A stretch of DNA of 64,000 bases from Merluccius polli. Lineage: Eukaryota; Chordata; Actinopteri; Gadiformes; Merlucciidae. A program made the position numbers and the translations under genes. The stretch spans positions 1 to 64,000 of the forward strand of contig JAOPHQ010002089.1 of assembly GCA_030340625.1 (NCBI GenBank). The letters run 5' to 3'. The notes under the pieces were generated by a model. The model ran no database searches. It saw nothing but the letters and a program-made list of their open reading frames with translations, and was not told the DNA's origin. Shown one piece after another: positions 38,098 through 47,316 of this stretch; the stretch's first letter is position 1, and each line of letters begins with the position of its first letter.

Positions 38098-41000
38098 GAC
38101 TTTCTTGTATTCCTGGGGGGTATTGCACAAAAGTCGGATAAGGGATTAAGCCGGGATATGTTTACGGATTTAGGTTATCCTGGCTTCATTTAGCCTCAAG
38201 TCGGTTGCATGAAAGCGGCTCACACTTATCCCGGCTGAGTTACCATGGTGATTTATTCTCCGGAGCTAGCCTGCTCCCGACCAGGCTAAAAGCCGGGCTA
38301 AGCTTAATCCTAGTGATTCACCTGTATTTACACCGTCAATCCTGTGAGGAATTAATGTGTTTTACAGCATGTGCATGGTCTTTCTAAGTATGTTGCATCA
38401 TTTTAATTATCCCGAATTAAAATATTACATAGGCTATATAGTCATTTCTCATTTCATTTAAATCTGTTGGCTGTTTTTTATATTGATTCAAGTGTTATTA
38501 CTCAGGCCAACACAGTTAAAGTCTATATTTTTTCATACTATGACACATTTACGTTTGTGTTTATGAAAGTCCGCCTTTATTACGCAACTGCAGCGCATTT
38601 GGAAATGTCAACAAACAGATGAGCGCAACGCTTATGCCATATGTATAAAATGTATTTTAATCACACAATCGAACCTTTGCAACATGTGAAACAGCCCATT
38701 GGCTACCATGCATAATAAGCTGTTTTACATTTCAAATTTCAAATCGCGCAGACGTCACCGAGTCCGAACCCGACCCAAGCCCGTCGGGTCCCCTCGGGTG
38801 CCCTCGGGTCCCGTCGGGCTTGGGTCGGGTATCCAATAAGGAGCTGTTCAGCGGCCGTGACGTATGAAACGCCATGTTCCGATCGGTGATTCTGTGAGCG
38901 ATCGCGAGGTCTATTCATGCATGCCGCTTATCCCAACTAGCTTCACCTGACGTGACTTAGCCACGCCTATTTATCCTGGCTTGGCAATCGTGCAACCGAA
39001 TAAGCCAGGATACCGCCGAGCAGAATAGTCCAAGCCGCGCTTACTCAATTATCCTGGATTTATGTATCCGACTTTTGTGCAATACCCCCCAGATTCTTCT
39101 CTCTCCTGTTGTTTTTTTAAAACTCGGTCAAGTCATGCAGCATTTGCATTTTTTTTGCAGCTCCTCCGATATTGATCGTCTGCTCTGAGTGTCCTCAGCC
39201 TCGCTTGTACGTCGCTGTCGATAAAAGTGTATCTGCTGACTGTAAACATGAAGCTGAGCAGTACAACCTTCATCAGTTATGATGAAGACATTCATCTACA
39301 TCATACCATATGATATGCAAGAGGTGGTTCAGTATTATTATTATTATTATTAATAATAATAATAATAAATATACATGAAACCCCAGAGCTCCTCAGTCCC
39401 CCCCCACCCCCACAGTGACTCACCAGATATGAGAAAGTTCAGGAATCGGCAGCTTAGACTTGGTGAAGAAGTTCTTGGCAACCGTTCCTGGAAGAGTTTA
39501 AAAATAAACAGTTATTATTTAATTACAAAAACACCATAATAACATCTTCAATCATCAGTTATTCTTTCATTACAAAACCACCATAAAAATGAACATACCG
39601 CATATCACCACCCACATATAATACTGTATATCATAATATCATCTCTAGTCAGTTACTCTTTCATTAACCCCACATCATATCATTTTGTTACCCATTAAGT
39701 ATCAGTGATGCCGGTAACGCGTTAATTAGTAACGCGTTACTCTAATATGACCACGTTTTTCAGTAACGAGTAATCTAACGCGTTACTATTTCCAAACCAG
39801 TAATCAGATTAAAGTTACTTATCCAAGTCACTGTGCGTTACTATTTTTATCATTTGCCATTTTCCTTAAAAAGATGCTTTCTTCTTGCGTCTCGGGGAGT
39901 GACGTTATGCATGCGGTTTCGCGGTTTTTGACGAGGTTTGTGCTAGAAAATCTCGCTGTCACCTGACACTGCCAAGCAACCAGCGGCACAAACGTCAACA
40001 ACAACAATGGAGGGAGGAGAGAGATGGGCGTTTACTCGGTGGAAATATACCGTATTTTCCGCACTATAGGGCGAACTTTTTTCATATATAAAGCGCACCG
40101 GACTATAAAGCGCATTAAGCGAAACAAAACAAAACACGTTCACAATAACTCTCAACATTGTTCAAATGTTAATGAGCGTATTCACAATAACTCCCAACCT
40201 TGTTCAGTTGTAACACGTAAAAAAAACACAGTCTGATATCGCTAAATCAAACGTTGGCGTATTCACAATAACTCCCAACCTTGTTCAGTTGTAACACGTA
40301 AAAAAAACACAGTCTGATATCGCTAAATCAAACGTTAGCATATTCAGTTTGAAGTCCGCGTCGTAAGCGTGTCTCTTGACAGGTGCCATTTTGGGGTCTT
40401 TATACACACACTGTAATATTATGGTGAACCACGTGTATTACTCCGCGACGCTCCTGACTACGGTAGCCATAACAACCAGAATTAATCCATATATAAGGCG
40501 CTCCGGATTATAAGGCGCACTGTCATTTTTTGAGAAAATTAAAGGCTTTTAAGTGCGCCTTATAGTGCGGAAAATACGGTAGTCACTATTTTGACTTTGT
40601 GTCAATGAAAGATGATAATATTAAGGTTTGGTGTACACTCTGTGCTGGTGACAAAGCCTAACCCTAACCCTAACCCAGCTTCAAAAACACTACTTCAAAT
40701 TTGAAGAAGCATTTGGAGTCGCAGCACGGTACAGTGGAACTTAAAGAGAAAGTCCCACCAGGTGGTGCTGGTGCAAAACAGAGAGCTACGACTAATTCAG
40801 GAGGTCCCCCACCCAAACAACAAAGGTTGAGGCGGTGGGGGGTGTTGTCGGCAGCTGCTGAATGTAACTAATAAAGTAACTTGTAATCTAACTTAGTTAC
40901 TTTTAAAATCAAGTAATCAGTAAAGTAACTAAGTTACTTTTTACAGGAGTAATCAGTAATCCGTAATCCGATTACTTTTTCAAGGTAACTGTGGCAACAC

Positions 41001-41195
41001 TGTTAAGTATATAGAAGTATACTCATCACTTCATGGTCCTCACCCAGGACGAGAGCCCCGAGGTCGGGCTGGAGGCCCCTGAACTGGTTGGTGTAGTACT
41101 CTCGCTGTTCCTCTGTGATCCTCCAGGGGTCGCCCTCCTCACTAGAGGCACGCTGCTCTTCAACGGAAGCCTGCATGAGTCACAGAGAAGTCACA

Positions 41196-41234
<39 letters not shown>

Positions 41235-41408
41235 GTGACAGCTGAATTTCCCAAAGTGGAATGAATGAAGTAAAATACTACTATAATTATAATAAATAAT
41301 TACAATATTATGAGCTTCCTACCTGTGGAACAGCAGAAGGTTCTGGAGGTTTGGTCCAATAGTTACTAGGAGAGCAATGATGATCCTGTTGTCTCTCATT
41401 GGCTTAGA

Positions 41409-41472
<64 letters not shown>

Positions 41473-41856
41473 TGATGAATAATAAGTCTTTATTAGTATT
41501 TGTAAAAAGATTGTGAAAAAAGACTACAGATTAAGAAACATACTTATATGGTGTGTGCATGCTCACCTGTGTGCCGGATGGCACCTGGGGTTGCCATGGT
41601 GACGGGGTAGTGGCAGAGGAGCGGGGGTGAGTGGGGGGGAGAGCGGAGGGGGGAGGGTGTGGGAGACCAGGATTCCTGTTAGAAAACAAAACAAGTGGGC
41701 ATGTGATTGGCTAGTCACATGAGGTCCTGTCTGGTCACATGACTCTCTGTCACCACCACCTGAGAGAGCCGGACTGCAGACCCAAGATGGACGTCTTTTG
41801 TGTGAATACTTAATAATAATAATATATAATAATATTTTTTTTAAATAATAATAATG

Positions 41857-41896
<40 letters not shown>

Positions 41897-43234
41897 TAAA
41901 TTGTATGTATATATATATATTAGGCGATATATATAAATAATAATACTAATACTAATACTAATAATAATAATAATAATAAGCGCGAGAGCGAGAGAGATGT
42001 AGTTGAGGGTGTGTTTGATGCTCACCCCCAGCTCAGCAGGGACAGAGGCCCCTAGACCCTGGGGCACCGCACCGTAGCGAGGGTCCTGCTGGGGCCCCGC
42101 ACCGTAGCGAGGGTCCTGCTGGGGCCCCTCACCGTAGCGAGGGTCCTGCTGGGGCCCCTCACCGTAGCGAGGGTCCTGCTGGGGCCCCTCACCGTAGCGA
42201 GGGTCCTGCTGGGGCCCCTCACTGTAGCGAGGGTCCTGCTGGGTCCCCACAGCGTAGTGAGGGTCCTGGTCGCTCTGCAGCCCAGGGAAGCGAGGCAGGG
42301 GGAGGTCTTCTGTACAACAAGGCATGGCTTCAGCCCAATTCACACTTCTGCGTACCCCACGCAAACCCGACACAGGTCTTTGCAGAGCTGCCTGTATTTA
42401 TACTTCCACGTCACGCTAACATGTACACAAGGAAATGCTGGCTTCAACCACAACTACGACAGCTCTCTGCCTGGTTATTATTACCATTTATTCAAATATT
42501 GAACTAACCATTTTATCCACTGCACAGAATAAGTTTACTTTTTATTCTTACATTACAAAACTATCTACTACTACTTTTTGGAAAGAAGATTAGCACAGCT
42601 ATTAATTTGAGCTTCCTGAATCAGTGGATCTATTTGCAGCTTGTTGTTAACAGCAGGCTAACACCATGCTATCACGAGGCTAACACTATGCTAACACAAG
42701 GCTAACACCATGCTTACACGAGGCTAACACTATGCTAACACAAGGCTAACACCATGCTAACACAAAGCTAAGGTGAGAGGTTGTGTCTCACCTCTCACCT
42801 ATTCATCAGAAAAAACTGGAACGCAGGAATCACACAAACCTCTTAACAAGCTTTACACACACACACACACACACACACGTGTGTGTGTAATGAGGGCTAA
42901 CCCACTTTGTCTGTTTCACGCGGTCTTTCATCTGATTAGAGATAATCCTGATCACTGGACAGACAGACAGACAGACAGACACAAAGGTAGACGGGTAGAC
43001 AGACAGACAGGCAGGCAGGTAGACAGCTAGACAGACATAAGATGGACAGACAGACATACAGGTCTTACTGTTAGCAGACTCTAGGTTTATGGGTAGGCCA
43101 GTCTGGGCGGCTGCCAGCAGTTTCAGCGCCACCAGGAACTGAGCTGAACCGAAGAACCCAGACCTCCGTGCACCACACACCTCCGTTACCTGGAATACAC
43201 ACACACACACACACACACACCTCTGTTACCTGGA

Positions 43235-43278
<44 letters not shown>

Positions 43279-44680
43279 GCATCACCTAGAACACCATTTT
43301 GCTTAACATATAGAAGTAAAACGTGTGTTATGAAAACGTAACATTGTAGACTGGAGTCCCGGGATCTCTGTGACCTGAGGGTCTCTGTGACCTGAGGGTC
43401 TCTGGGACCTGAGGGTCTCTGGGTCTCTGGGACCTGAGGGTTGTGTGGTCTCTGGGACCTGAGGGTTTCTGACCTTGAGGGCATTCTGATATGAAAGGTT
43501 CTGTTCTACACGGCAGGATATTAAGAACTCAAACATCAGCTCTTGGTCAACAATGAGATGACGTTTACGTAGGATAATGATGATGAAGATAGATTGGTTT
43601 CCAAACCATTCCCATGAACATAAAATGTTTCTACATATGTTTCAGTCCTGTTGTTCAGGGTGTCTGACTAGCAGCGTATAATTAGACAAAATAAAATCCT
43701 GAATGCGAGGGCATTTTGAGTGGGTCGCAGAGCATATGCCCTAACATAACACATACATGCATGACATGCTTTGTCCATTTCAATTGAACATGAATTAGTA
43801 TGTTAGAAGACTGAGAGGAACTGTGAACAATATACATTGAAAACATTTGAACTATCACACATGGAGAATGTAAAAACATTTGGTGGGTCCACAGGGGGTC
43901 CCCACATCAACAGCTTTGGGAAAGACCACAGTGCTGTGGGTTTGTCACATGGTCCACATATCAGGTGTGACATCACCTCTATGACATCACCTCCCAGTAC
44001 TGTTTCGGCTTCAGGATTCAATTCGTCTCCGTAGGGCGCCACGCCTAGACCGGTTTTTCCACATAATCACCTGACCGGTAACCGTGCGTATCGCTAGTCA
44101 GGGGGGGATGCTGCATATAATCGGTTAGTCCCTCCTACTACCGAAAACGCAAATTGTGATCTCTTACTTCCTATTCCTGTACATCAGTTAACCCCGGTGA
44201 AACACGAATACAGATGCAAAGAGTAGAAGAAGAGAAGAACCAGAACGTCAACAACAGCGACATGTAGAATAAATATGGAGTTTTATGATGAAGAATTTGA
44301 TGAAGCGATATCGGAAACATTTAACATGTAACATATCCCTCCCTCTGAAGTCCCTCCTTCTCTCTCGCCACGACCTGTGAGTCTGGCCTTCTCCGGGGTG
44401 AACGTGTCACGCAGCACACCTGGGCAGCTAACCCTGTGTATCACATGACCACCAGAAGGTCTTTACTGGAGTCTGACAGACCATCTCAACAACAGAGACT
44501 GTGGAGTCCATTTCCAATAGGTTTCCATAGTCACCAGGGACAACACGTTTTGAGGAGGTCTTCCTGGAAGCCATTGTATTTGGAGACAAACGTGAGATCC
44601 GACCAGCGACCTCTAGAAATACACAAGAAGCTTGTTTGTGTTCACAACAAAGTCTGCTGTGTGTAGAGAGAGAGAGCGAG

Positions 44681-44734
<54 letters not shown>

Positions 44735-45080
44735 GGATGCTGACTCACTCTAACTCTGGACAAACGGTTCCAGTGTAAACATCATCAACAACATTGTCCT
44801 CACTGCTCACATCTCTGGCCTATAAAACCTCTGGTCGCACTGCAGGCTTCCTGTCTGTCCCCTGGAGGGGGCGGGGGATGTCAATCAGGAAGCAGAGGAA
44901 ACGTGCTCGGGCCAAACGTCCGGACATCCCAGAGAGACCGAAGAGACAGCAGCTGAGGATGGAGGGAGGATGGAGGGAGGAGGGACTGTTCTGCTGACTG
45001 ATGACTTTGTGACCTAATGACAGAAACTTTTAGAAAGGCTTTGAGTTTGAGCTTTAAGATCAAACTACAGCGAGGTTGTG

Positions 45081-45156
<76 letters not shown>

Positions 45157-45708
45157 AAATTCCACAAACTTAACAGGCTAATGGTTCCTGTTTTATTAAA
45201 TCAATTCCATCAAATTATGGGTCTGAGATATACTGAAACGCACACAAACACGCACGCGCACGCGCGCACACACACACTACTAGGAAGCCGAATTCAGTAG
45301 ACGCATCACCGTGCTATAGGCTATACGCCATTTAATAATATGCAATATAATACTACAATAGTATTTAATAATACAGACAATACAGCTGGGGTCTGCATCA
45401 AACCACACGCTGCATCTGATGTCCATTTAACCGCAGTTCCCTTTACATGTGACTGTGTCCATGGATGTATATTCATATTATTGATATAATACATTAAGGA
45501 TATGAATGATATCATGGATACTGACCTGATGAAGAGACTCCGGGGATAACTGAGACGCCTTCAGCAGCTCCGTGACTCTCCCGGCCGAGAGCCTCCCTGA
45601 GCCGGCGTCGGTCTGACACAGGCTGTGGAGACCCCAGTAGTACCTCTGCTCCTCTTCATTTAGGGAAATAAGAAAACCAGTAGGAGGAAACCTGGACTCC
45701 TGCTCCAT
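26640..45708 (-). CDS. reps2: REPS2, RALBP1-associated EH-domain endocytic adaptor (complete, 19 exons)
   Basis: Coding exons, 5' to 3': 45526-45708, 43069-43189, 42026-42309, 41567-41675, 41323-41402, 41044-41170, 39424-39487, 37622-37964, 37357-37410, 37110-37173, 36765-36833, 35890-35938, 35664-35800, 34495-34557, 34118-34198, 30882-30947, 30106-30237, 28384-28482, 26640-26717. All have AG/GT borders and matching phases except 34495-34557, which carries one base too many. The product is about 733 residues (human about 660): two EH domains, a proline-rich middle (PTPPPRPQKTHSRASSLDLN) and a C-terminal coiled coil (RKNKESNAMLTRLNSELQQQ). REPS proteins bind NPF-type ligands through EH domains and bind RALBP1 through the coiled coil, linking Ral signalling to receptor endocytosis. 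Choice of REPS2 over REPS1 rests on SRASSLDLNK, KPVRRKF, EVHQ.RI.LE.QL and the NHS neighbour. Confidence 0.95.
26750..26895 (+). repeat. (TCTAG)n-type minisatellite
   Basis: Irregular copies of GGGTCTAGTCTAGTCTAGTC lie in the last reps2 intron, about 40 bp from the terminal exon. Confidence 0.8.
28497..28541 (+). repeat. (CA)n microsatellite beside reps2 exon 18
   Basis: About 21 CA units lie in the intron only 14 bp outside the exon 18 acceptor at 28482. Confidence 0.9.
28542..28810 (+). repeat. Minisatellite, unit TGAAGCACCACACGTCTGTACC
   Basis: About ten copies of 23-31 bp carry two length classes that alternate (with and without TAACCTGGCC). The cysteine/arginine-rich frames on the minus strand are repeat products. 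Confidence 0.9.
29280..30025 (+). repeat. Minisatellite carrying GTTAACTGTTAAC palindromes
   Basis: About 17-18 copies of a 37-43 bp unit (GAGTTAACTGTTAACTACAC, ATCACTAATATTATAACATA) lie in the reps2 intron, ending about 80 bp before exon 17. The palindromic core is kept in nearly every copy. Confidence 0.92.
30304..30400 (+). repeat. (AAT)n microsatellite
   Basis: ATA/AAT triplets run for about 95 bp with a few AAC interruptions. Confidence 0.9.
30414..30670. mobile_element. hAT-type MITE with 8-bp target duplication
   Basis: The ends TAGTGGTGGGC (30414) and GCCCACCACTA (to 30670) are inverted repeats. They are flanked by identical TTTTTTAT octamers at 30406-30413 and 30671-30678. Inside are further AGATTAATC and CGTTAACGCCGATAACGG motifs. 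An 8-bp duplication with these ends fits the hAT superfamily; no transposase is present. Confidence 0.85.
30823..30881 (+). repeat. (CA)n microsatellite that includes the reps2 exon 16 donor
   Basis: On the minus strand exon 16 ends ACACAG and the intron begins GTGTGTGTGT. The 5' splice site is thus the first unit of the array. Confidence 0.9.
31240..31850 (+). repeat. 39-bp minisatellite, about 15 copies
   Basis: The unit CGTACAGGGAACACGTCTCC, TAACTGTCCATAGTCCCAT repeats with few substitutions (CAC/CAT, CCC/CAT). As 39 is a multiple of three, several frames stay open for about 200 codons on both strands. It lies in a reps2 intron and is not a gene. Confidence 0.95.
32583..33256. mobile_element. 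PIF/Harbinger-type non-autonomous transposon
   Basis: The inverted ends are AGGCCCTGACACACC and GGTGTGTCAGGGCCT. They are flanked by TAA on both sides (32580-32582 and 33257-33259), the 3-bp duplication typical of PIF/Harbinger. The interior is GC-rich with GCCGACGGCCGA-like motifs and has no transposase frame. Confidence 0.85.
33690..34075 (+). repeat. Minisatellite, unit CTCACTAGAAGCTGTTAGAAC
   Basis: About 18 copies of a 17-21 bp unit with drift run up to about 45 bp from reps2 exon 15. Confidence 0.85.
34118..35938 (-). CDS. reps2: reps2 exons 12-15: proline-rich region
   Basis: Exon 12 (35890-35938) encodes PPLLLDPHMKTRSRPR. Exon 13 (35664-35800) encodes SYSSTSIDEAMKK and the PTPPPRPQKT SH3-type ligand, ending LLQQGAP. 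Exon 14 (34495-34557) encodes GWLPPPPAL and then PPRP only if one of eight Cs is removed. Exon 15 (34118-34198) encodes SEKTPVKKPLQTNFTRFREE. PTPPPRPQKTHSRASSLDLN is a hallmark of REPS2. Confidence 0.88.
34216..34284 (+). repeat. (GA)n microsatellite next to reps2 exon 15
   Basis: About 34 GA units start 18 bp outside the exon 15 acceptor, forming a long CT tract on the coding strand just before its CCTCCTCCCCAG acceptor. Confidence 0.9.
34453..34479 (+). repeat. Poly-G run
   Basis: About 27 consecutive G lie just beyond the exon 14 donor of reps2. Length is probably unreliable in the assembly. Confidence 0.9.
34822..34849. other. 28-bp perfect palindrome
   Basis: TGCTGCACAACAGC (34822-34835) is followed directly by its exact reverse complement, GCTGTTGTGCAGCA (34836-34849). 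It lies in a reps2 intron, outside the recognised elements. Confidence 0.7.
35135..35660 (+). repeat. Purine-rich minisatellite (GAGGAGGTGGTGAG)
   Basis: About 500 bp of GGTGAGGAGGTGGTGAGGAG variants run to the donor of reps2 exon 13. The long minus-strand open frame across it contains the real exon 13 at one end; the S/P/T/L-rich rest is intron. Confidence 0.9.
36364..36755 (-). repeat. SINE with VNTR expansion (antisense), abutting reps2 exon 11
   Basis: GCTGGATTCGAACCCTGACG (antisense B-box) is followed by about eight copies of a 39-bp unit, AAGGAGCAGGTAGGGGTTAG, ACAGTACAGAGACAGGTCATT, ending GGGGTTAGGGGGCATG at 36757. The exon 11 donor is at 36763-36764. This is the reverse complement of the VNTR at 17225-17735. 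Confidence 0.8.
37622..41170 (-). CDS. reps2: reps2 exons 6-8: second EH domain
   Basis: Exon 6 (41044-41170) gives DPWRITEEQREYYTNQF, exon 7 (39424-39487) gives AKNFFTKSKLPIPELSHIW, and exon 8 starts ELSDVDRDGALTFSEFCMAF. The loop DVDRDGALTFSE has the acidic positions of a calcium-binding EF hand. The NPF-pocket tryptophan is present in SHIW. Exon 8 then carries a long in-frame P/S/L repeat before TGFMDQDQDTPDTPP. Between exons 6 and 7 sits a hAT transposon (39703-41002), and between 7 and 8 an inverted-repeat element and a (CA)n array. Confidence 0.93.
37667..37867 (-). repeat. Purine/pyrimidine minisatellite inside reps2 exon 8
   Basis: On the plus strand this is GGGAGGGAGGAGGGGAGAGA-type sequence. 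There is no AC dinucleotide (GT on the coding strand) anywhere from 37671 to about 37880, so a normal intron cannot start here. The frame stays open and encodes repeats such as LPPSLPSSLPPSL. It is therefore either translated (about 67 residues) or an intron whose donor was lost. Confidence 0.7.
37990..38095 (+). repeat. (CA)n microsatellite
   Basis: About 46 CA units lie 25 bp outside the acceptor of reps2 exon 8. Confidence 0.95.
38113..39092. mobile_element. Non-autonomous DNA transposon with 4-bp ATTC duplication
   Basis: The ends read CTGGGGGGTATTGCACAAAA and, inverted, TTTTGTGCAATACCCCCCAG, continuing a few bases inward (GTCGGATA/TATCCGAC). The flanks are ATTC at 38109-38112 and ATTC at 39093-39096. 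Repeated TTATCC/GGATAA and GGCTAAGC-like motifs lie inside. I see no transposase frame and cannot assign a superfamily from these ends. Confidence 0.75.
40050..40579. mobile_element. Tc1/mariner-like MITE nested in the hAT element
   Basis: The ends CCGTATTTTCCGCACTATA and its reverse complement are flanked by TA on each side (40048-40049, 40580-40581). The subterminal GGCGCAC/GTGCGCC motifs are typical of this widespread vertebrate MITE type. It contains a 77-bp internal tandem duplication at about 40178-40335 (TATTCACAATAACTCCCAAC...). Confidence 0.85.
40585..40810 (+). pseudogene. Degraded BED zinc-finger of a hAT transposase
   Basis: Plus-strand pieces read KVWCTLCAGDKA (CxxC) and later LKKHLESQHGTVELK (HxxxxH), the two halves of a BED finger as in hAT transposases. 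They are out of frame with each other, and a CCTAACCCTAACCCTAACCC stretch lies between them. Only this N-terminal domain is left. Confidence 0.6.
41407..41470 (+). repeat. (GA)n microsatellite at the reps2 exon 5 acceptor
   Basis: About 30 GA units start 5 bp outside exon 5 (41323-41402) and act as its polypyrimidine tract on the coding strand. Confidence 0.9.
41811..42000 (+). repeat. (AAT)n, (AT)n and (ACT)n simple repeats
   Basis: Several triplet and dinucleotide arrays lie between reps2 exons 3 and 4. Confidence 0.85.
42026..42309 (-). CDS. reps2: reps2 exon 3: in-frame 30-bp minisatellite
   Basis: The exon opens with DLPLPRFPGLQ, the conserved REPS sequence after EH1, and then holds about seven copies of a 10-residue unit, GPQQDPRYGE. 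It ends VPAELG at a GTGAGC donor. The units are nearly identical at the DNA level, so they expanded recently inside the coding sequence. This tyrosine- and glutamine-rich block is not part of REPS2 proteins as I know them. Confidence 0.85.
42640..42772 (+). repeat. Minisatellite, unit GCTAACACCATGCTAACAC
   Basis: About six copies of a 20-bp unit lie in reps2 intron 2. Confidence 0.8.
42856..43055 (+). repeat. (CA)n and (ACAG)n microsatellites
   Basis: A CA array is at 42856-42890 and an ACAG/GACAGACA array at 42957-43055, ending about 15 bp from the donor of reps2 exon 2. Confidence 0.9.
43069..45708 (-). CDS. reps2: reps2 exons 1-2: N-terminal EH domain
   Basis: Exon 1 (45526-45708) starts at the only in-frame ATG, MEQESRFPPTGFLISLNEEE, and encodes the first EF-hand-like half. 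Exon 2 (43069-43189) continues with VTEVCGARRSGFFGSAQFLV and ends INLESAN, matching the REPS pattern ..ELCGATRLGYFGRSQF... The EF loop here is not a calcium-type loop, as in other REPS EH1 domains. The exon 2 start is preceded by CA arrays, and the sequence CTCTGTTACCTGGA at about 43221 duplicates the exon border. Confidence 0.9.
43196..43275 (+). repeat. Paired (CA)n arrays beside reps2 exon 2
   Basis: Two CA arrays are separated by CTCTGTTACCTGGACC, a copy of the exon 2 border (CTCCGTTACCTGGAAT) made by local duplication. Confidence 0.85.
43355..43480 (+). repeat. Minisatellite, unit GACCTGAGGGTCTCTG
   Basis: About seven 16-24 bp copies lie in reps2 intron 1. Confidence 0.8.
44666..44734 (+). 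repeat. (GA)n microsatellite
   Basis: About 30 GA units lie in reps2 intron 1. Confidence 0.9.
45081..45152 (+). repeat. (AT)n microsatellite
   Basis: About 36 AT units lie in reps2 intron 1. Confidence 0.95.
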
Positions 45709-46721
45709 GACTCTTCCTGGAGGAGAGCACCGCTCGGTCCAGACACCAGCCTGGCTCCTAATCCCACATCCAGGCGGATCAGAGAAGATCCCCGACGACC
45801 AGTCGGTTCTGAGCCCGCACGGCCGTCCCTGCTCTCCTCCTACCGCCGATCACTGAGGGACTGATGGTAGTGTTGACCACCTGTCACCTGCTGGGGGCGC
45901 TGCTGGACTAAAGGTGGTGTTGACCACCTGTCACCTGCTGGGGGCGCTGCTGGACGGTGCTGCCGAAAATAACTTCTCCGTGTTTTTATTTAGGTTTATT
46001 TCCTTTTGCGGTGGAAACATATTGATAAATTAATGATGCGATGAATAGAGAATAATAAAACCCTGTACACATGCATTCATGTCAGAGAACTAATGACTGA
46101 CTACATTAACTAATATTGTTGAATTAGTCAGTGTATGGTCTGTTTTTGTGCGTGGCTGTACTGCCCTCTGGTGGAAAACACACCGCACAACACAACATAC
46201 ATATAGGCCTACTAGGCCTACTAGTTTATTCACAAATGTATTACACAAATAAATACAAACCACATTTACTTTGTACGTTCATGTTTGAAAAATATCCAAT
46301 GTAGCAAATCGAAAGTTACATTATTAAAAAAAATATTTATATGAACTATATTTTGTATTATTGCTGATGTTAGTATTTTGCTGAAGTAAATATTCAAGCC
46401 AGGACAAAGACAATGATCTGCGGTGTTGTTTGGGAAGGTTCCTGATGACATATAAAACATTTCCTTATGGGTGTTTATGGGAAACACTCATCTTTATGGG
46501 GCAGTTTAATGGGTTTATAGACCTGGCCAGTCCTAAGAACATTTCATTATTCATTTTGTTTAAAGTAGTTTTGTCAAAAATGTGTAGTCCGCCATAGAAA
46601 TATTCTGTTCTACAGTGTACTTTTATTTTGATATTTGCTGATTTTACATAGACGTTGAATAATGTGACAGTTAAACAGATCTGCATCGTTAGCACATAAC
46701 TCCAAGGAACAGATGCTTGAA

Positions 46722-46754
46722 CTTTGACCCGTCCTGTTGCAGGACGGGTCAAAG
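46722..46754 (+). other. Perfect 15-bp-arm hairpin with a 3-base loop
   Basis: CTTTGACCCGTCCTG (46722-46736) and CAGGACGGGTCAAAG (46740-46754) are exact inverted repeats around TTG. It lies 686 bp before the cltrn start codon. Confidence 0.65.
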
Positions 46755-47031
46755 CCGACGCATGTTGACAGTGCATCCTTATTCCTCCTCGTCCTCCAAA
46801 CTCATCATTCAGACACTGTGTAGGCTATATTAGCACCAGGCAGTGGGGGGGAAGCGGCAGTGGGGGGGAAGCGCCACTTTGGTTTGGATGCTGCTTCACA
46901 TGTTTGTTCAGCGTAGGGTGTTAGGGTTAATCCATGTCTTTTTGTTTCTCTCTTTTGCTCACTAAGCAGACCTCCCATTGAGAAGATAATTTGGGTTTGG
47001 GTTCACTTCACCCTGAAAACCAGCTTCCCTG

Positions 47032-47038
47032 TATATAA
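47032..47038 (+). promoter_or_regulatory. Possible TATA box upstream of cltrn
   Basis: TATATAA in CCCTGTATATAACTTTGC lies about 400 bp before the start codon. It may serve a distal start or none at all, because the HNF1 site is closer to the gene. Confidence 0.25.
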
Positions 47039-47316
47039 CTTTGCTGTGTGGAGTCATAAATTAGCCACTTTTGCACTCATTTCCAATCTCCGCTTGTTGG
47101 TTTGGGGGCTGAGACCTCTGACCCCTAGACCGGGATGTAACACACACACACACACACACACACTCTAAAAGTGTGTCTGGTTCCAGGGAATTGGAGTAAC
47201 CATCTGTGATTTCTCTGTTCACTACTTGACTGGTAGCTGTAAAGGTGGTCGGTTTCGGCCAGAAAAAAACATTTCTTTCTCTCCAGCTGAGGACTGGTTG
47301 CTAAGGCGTGTCTTAG

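Larger units (their letters stand above)
39703..41002. mobile_element. hAT transposon remnant with 8-bp target duplication
   Basis: The ends are CAGTGATGCC and GGCAACACTG. TTAAGTAT flanks both sides (39695-39702 and 41003-41010). Subterminal GTAACGCGTTA and AAGTAACT/AGTTACTT motifs fit known fish hAT elements. A broken BED-type zinc-finger segment is visible at about 40585-40810 on the plus strand. A mariner-like element sits inside at 40050-40579. Confidence 0.88.
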
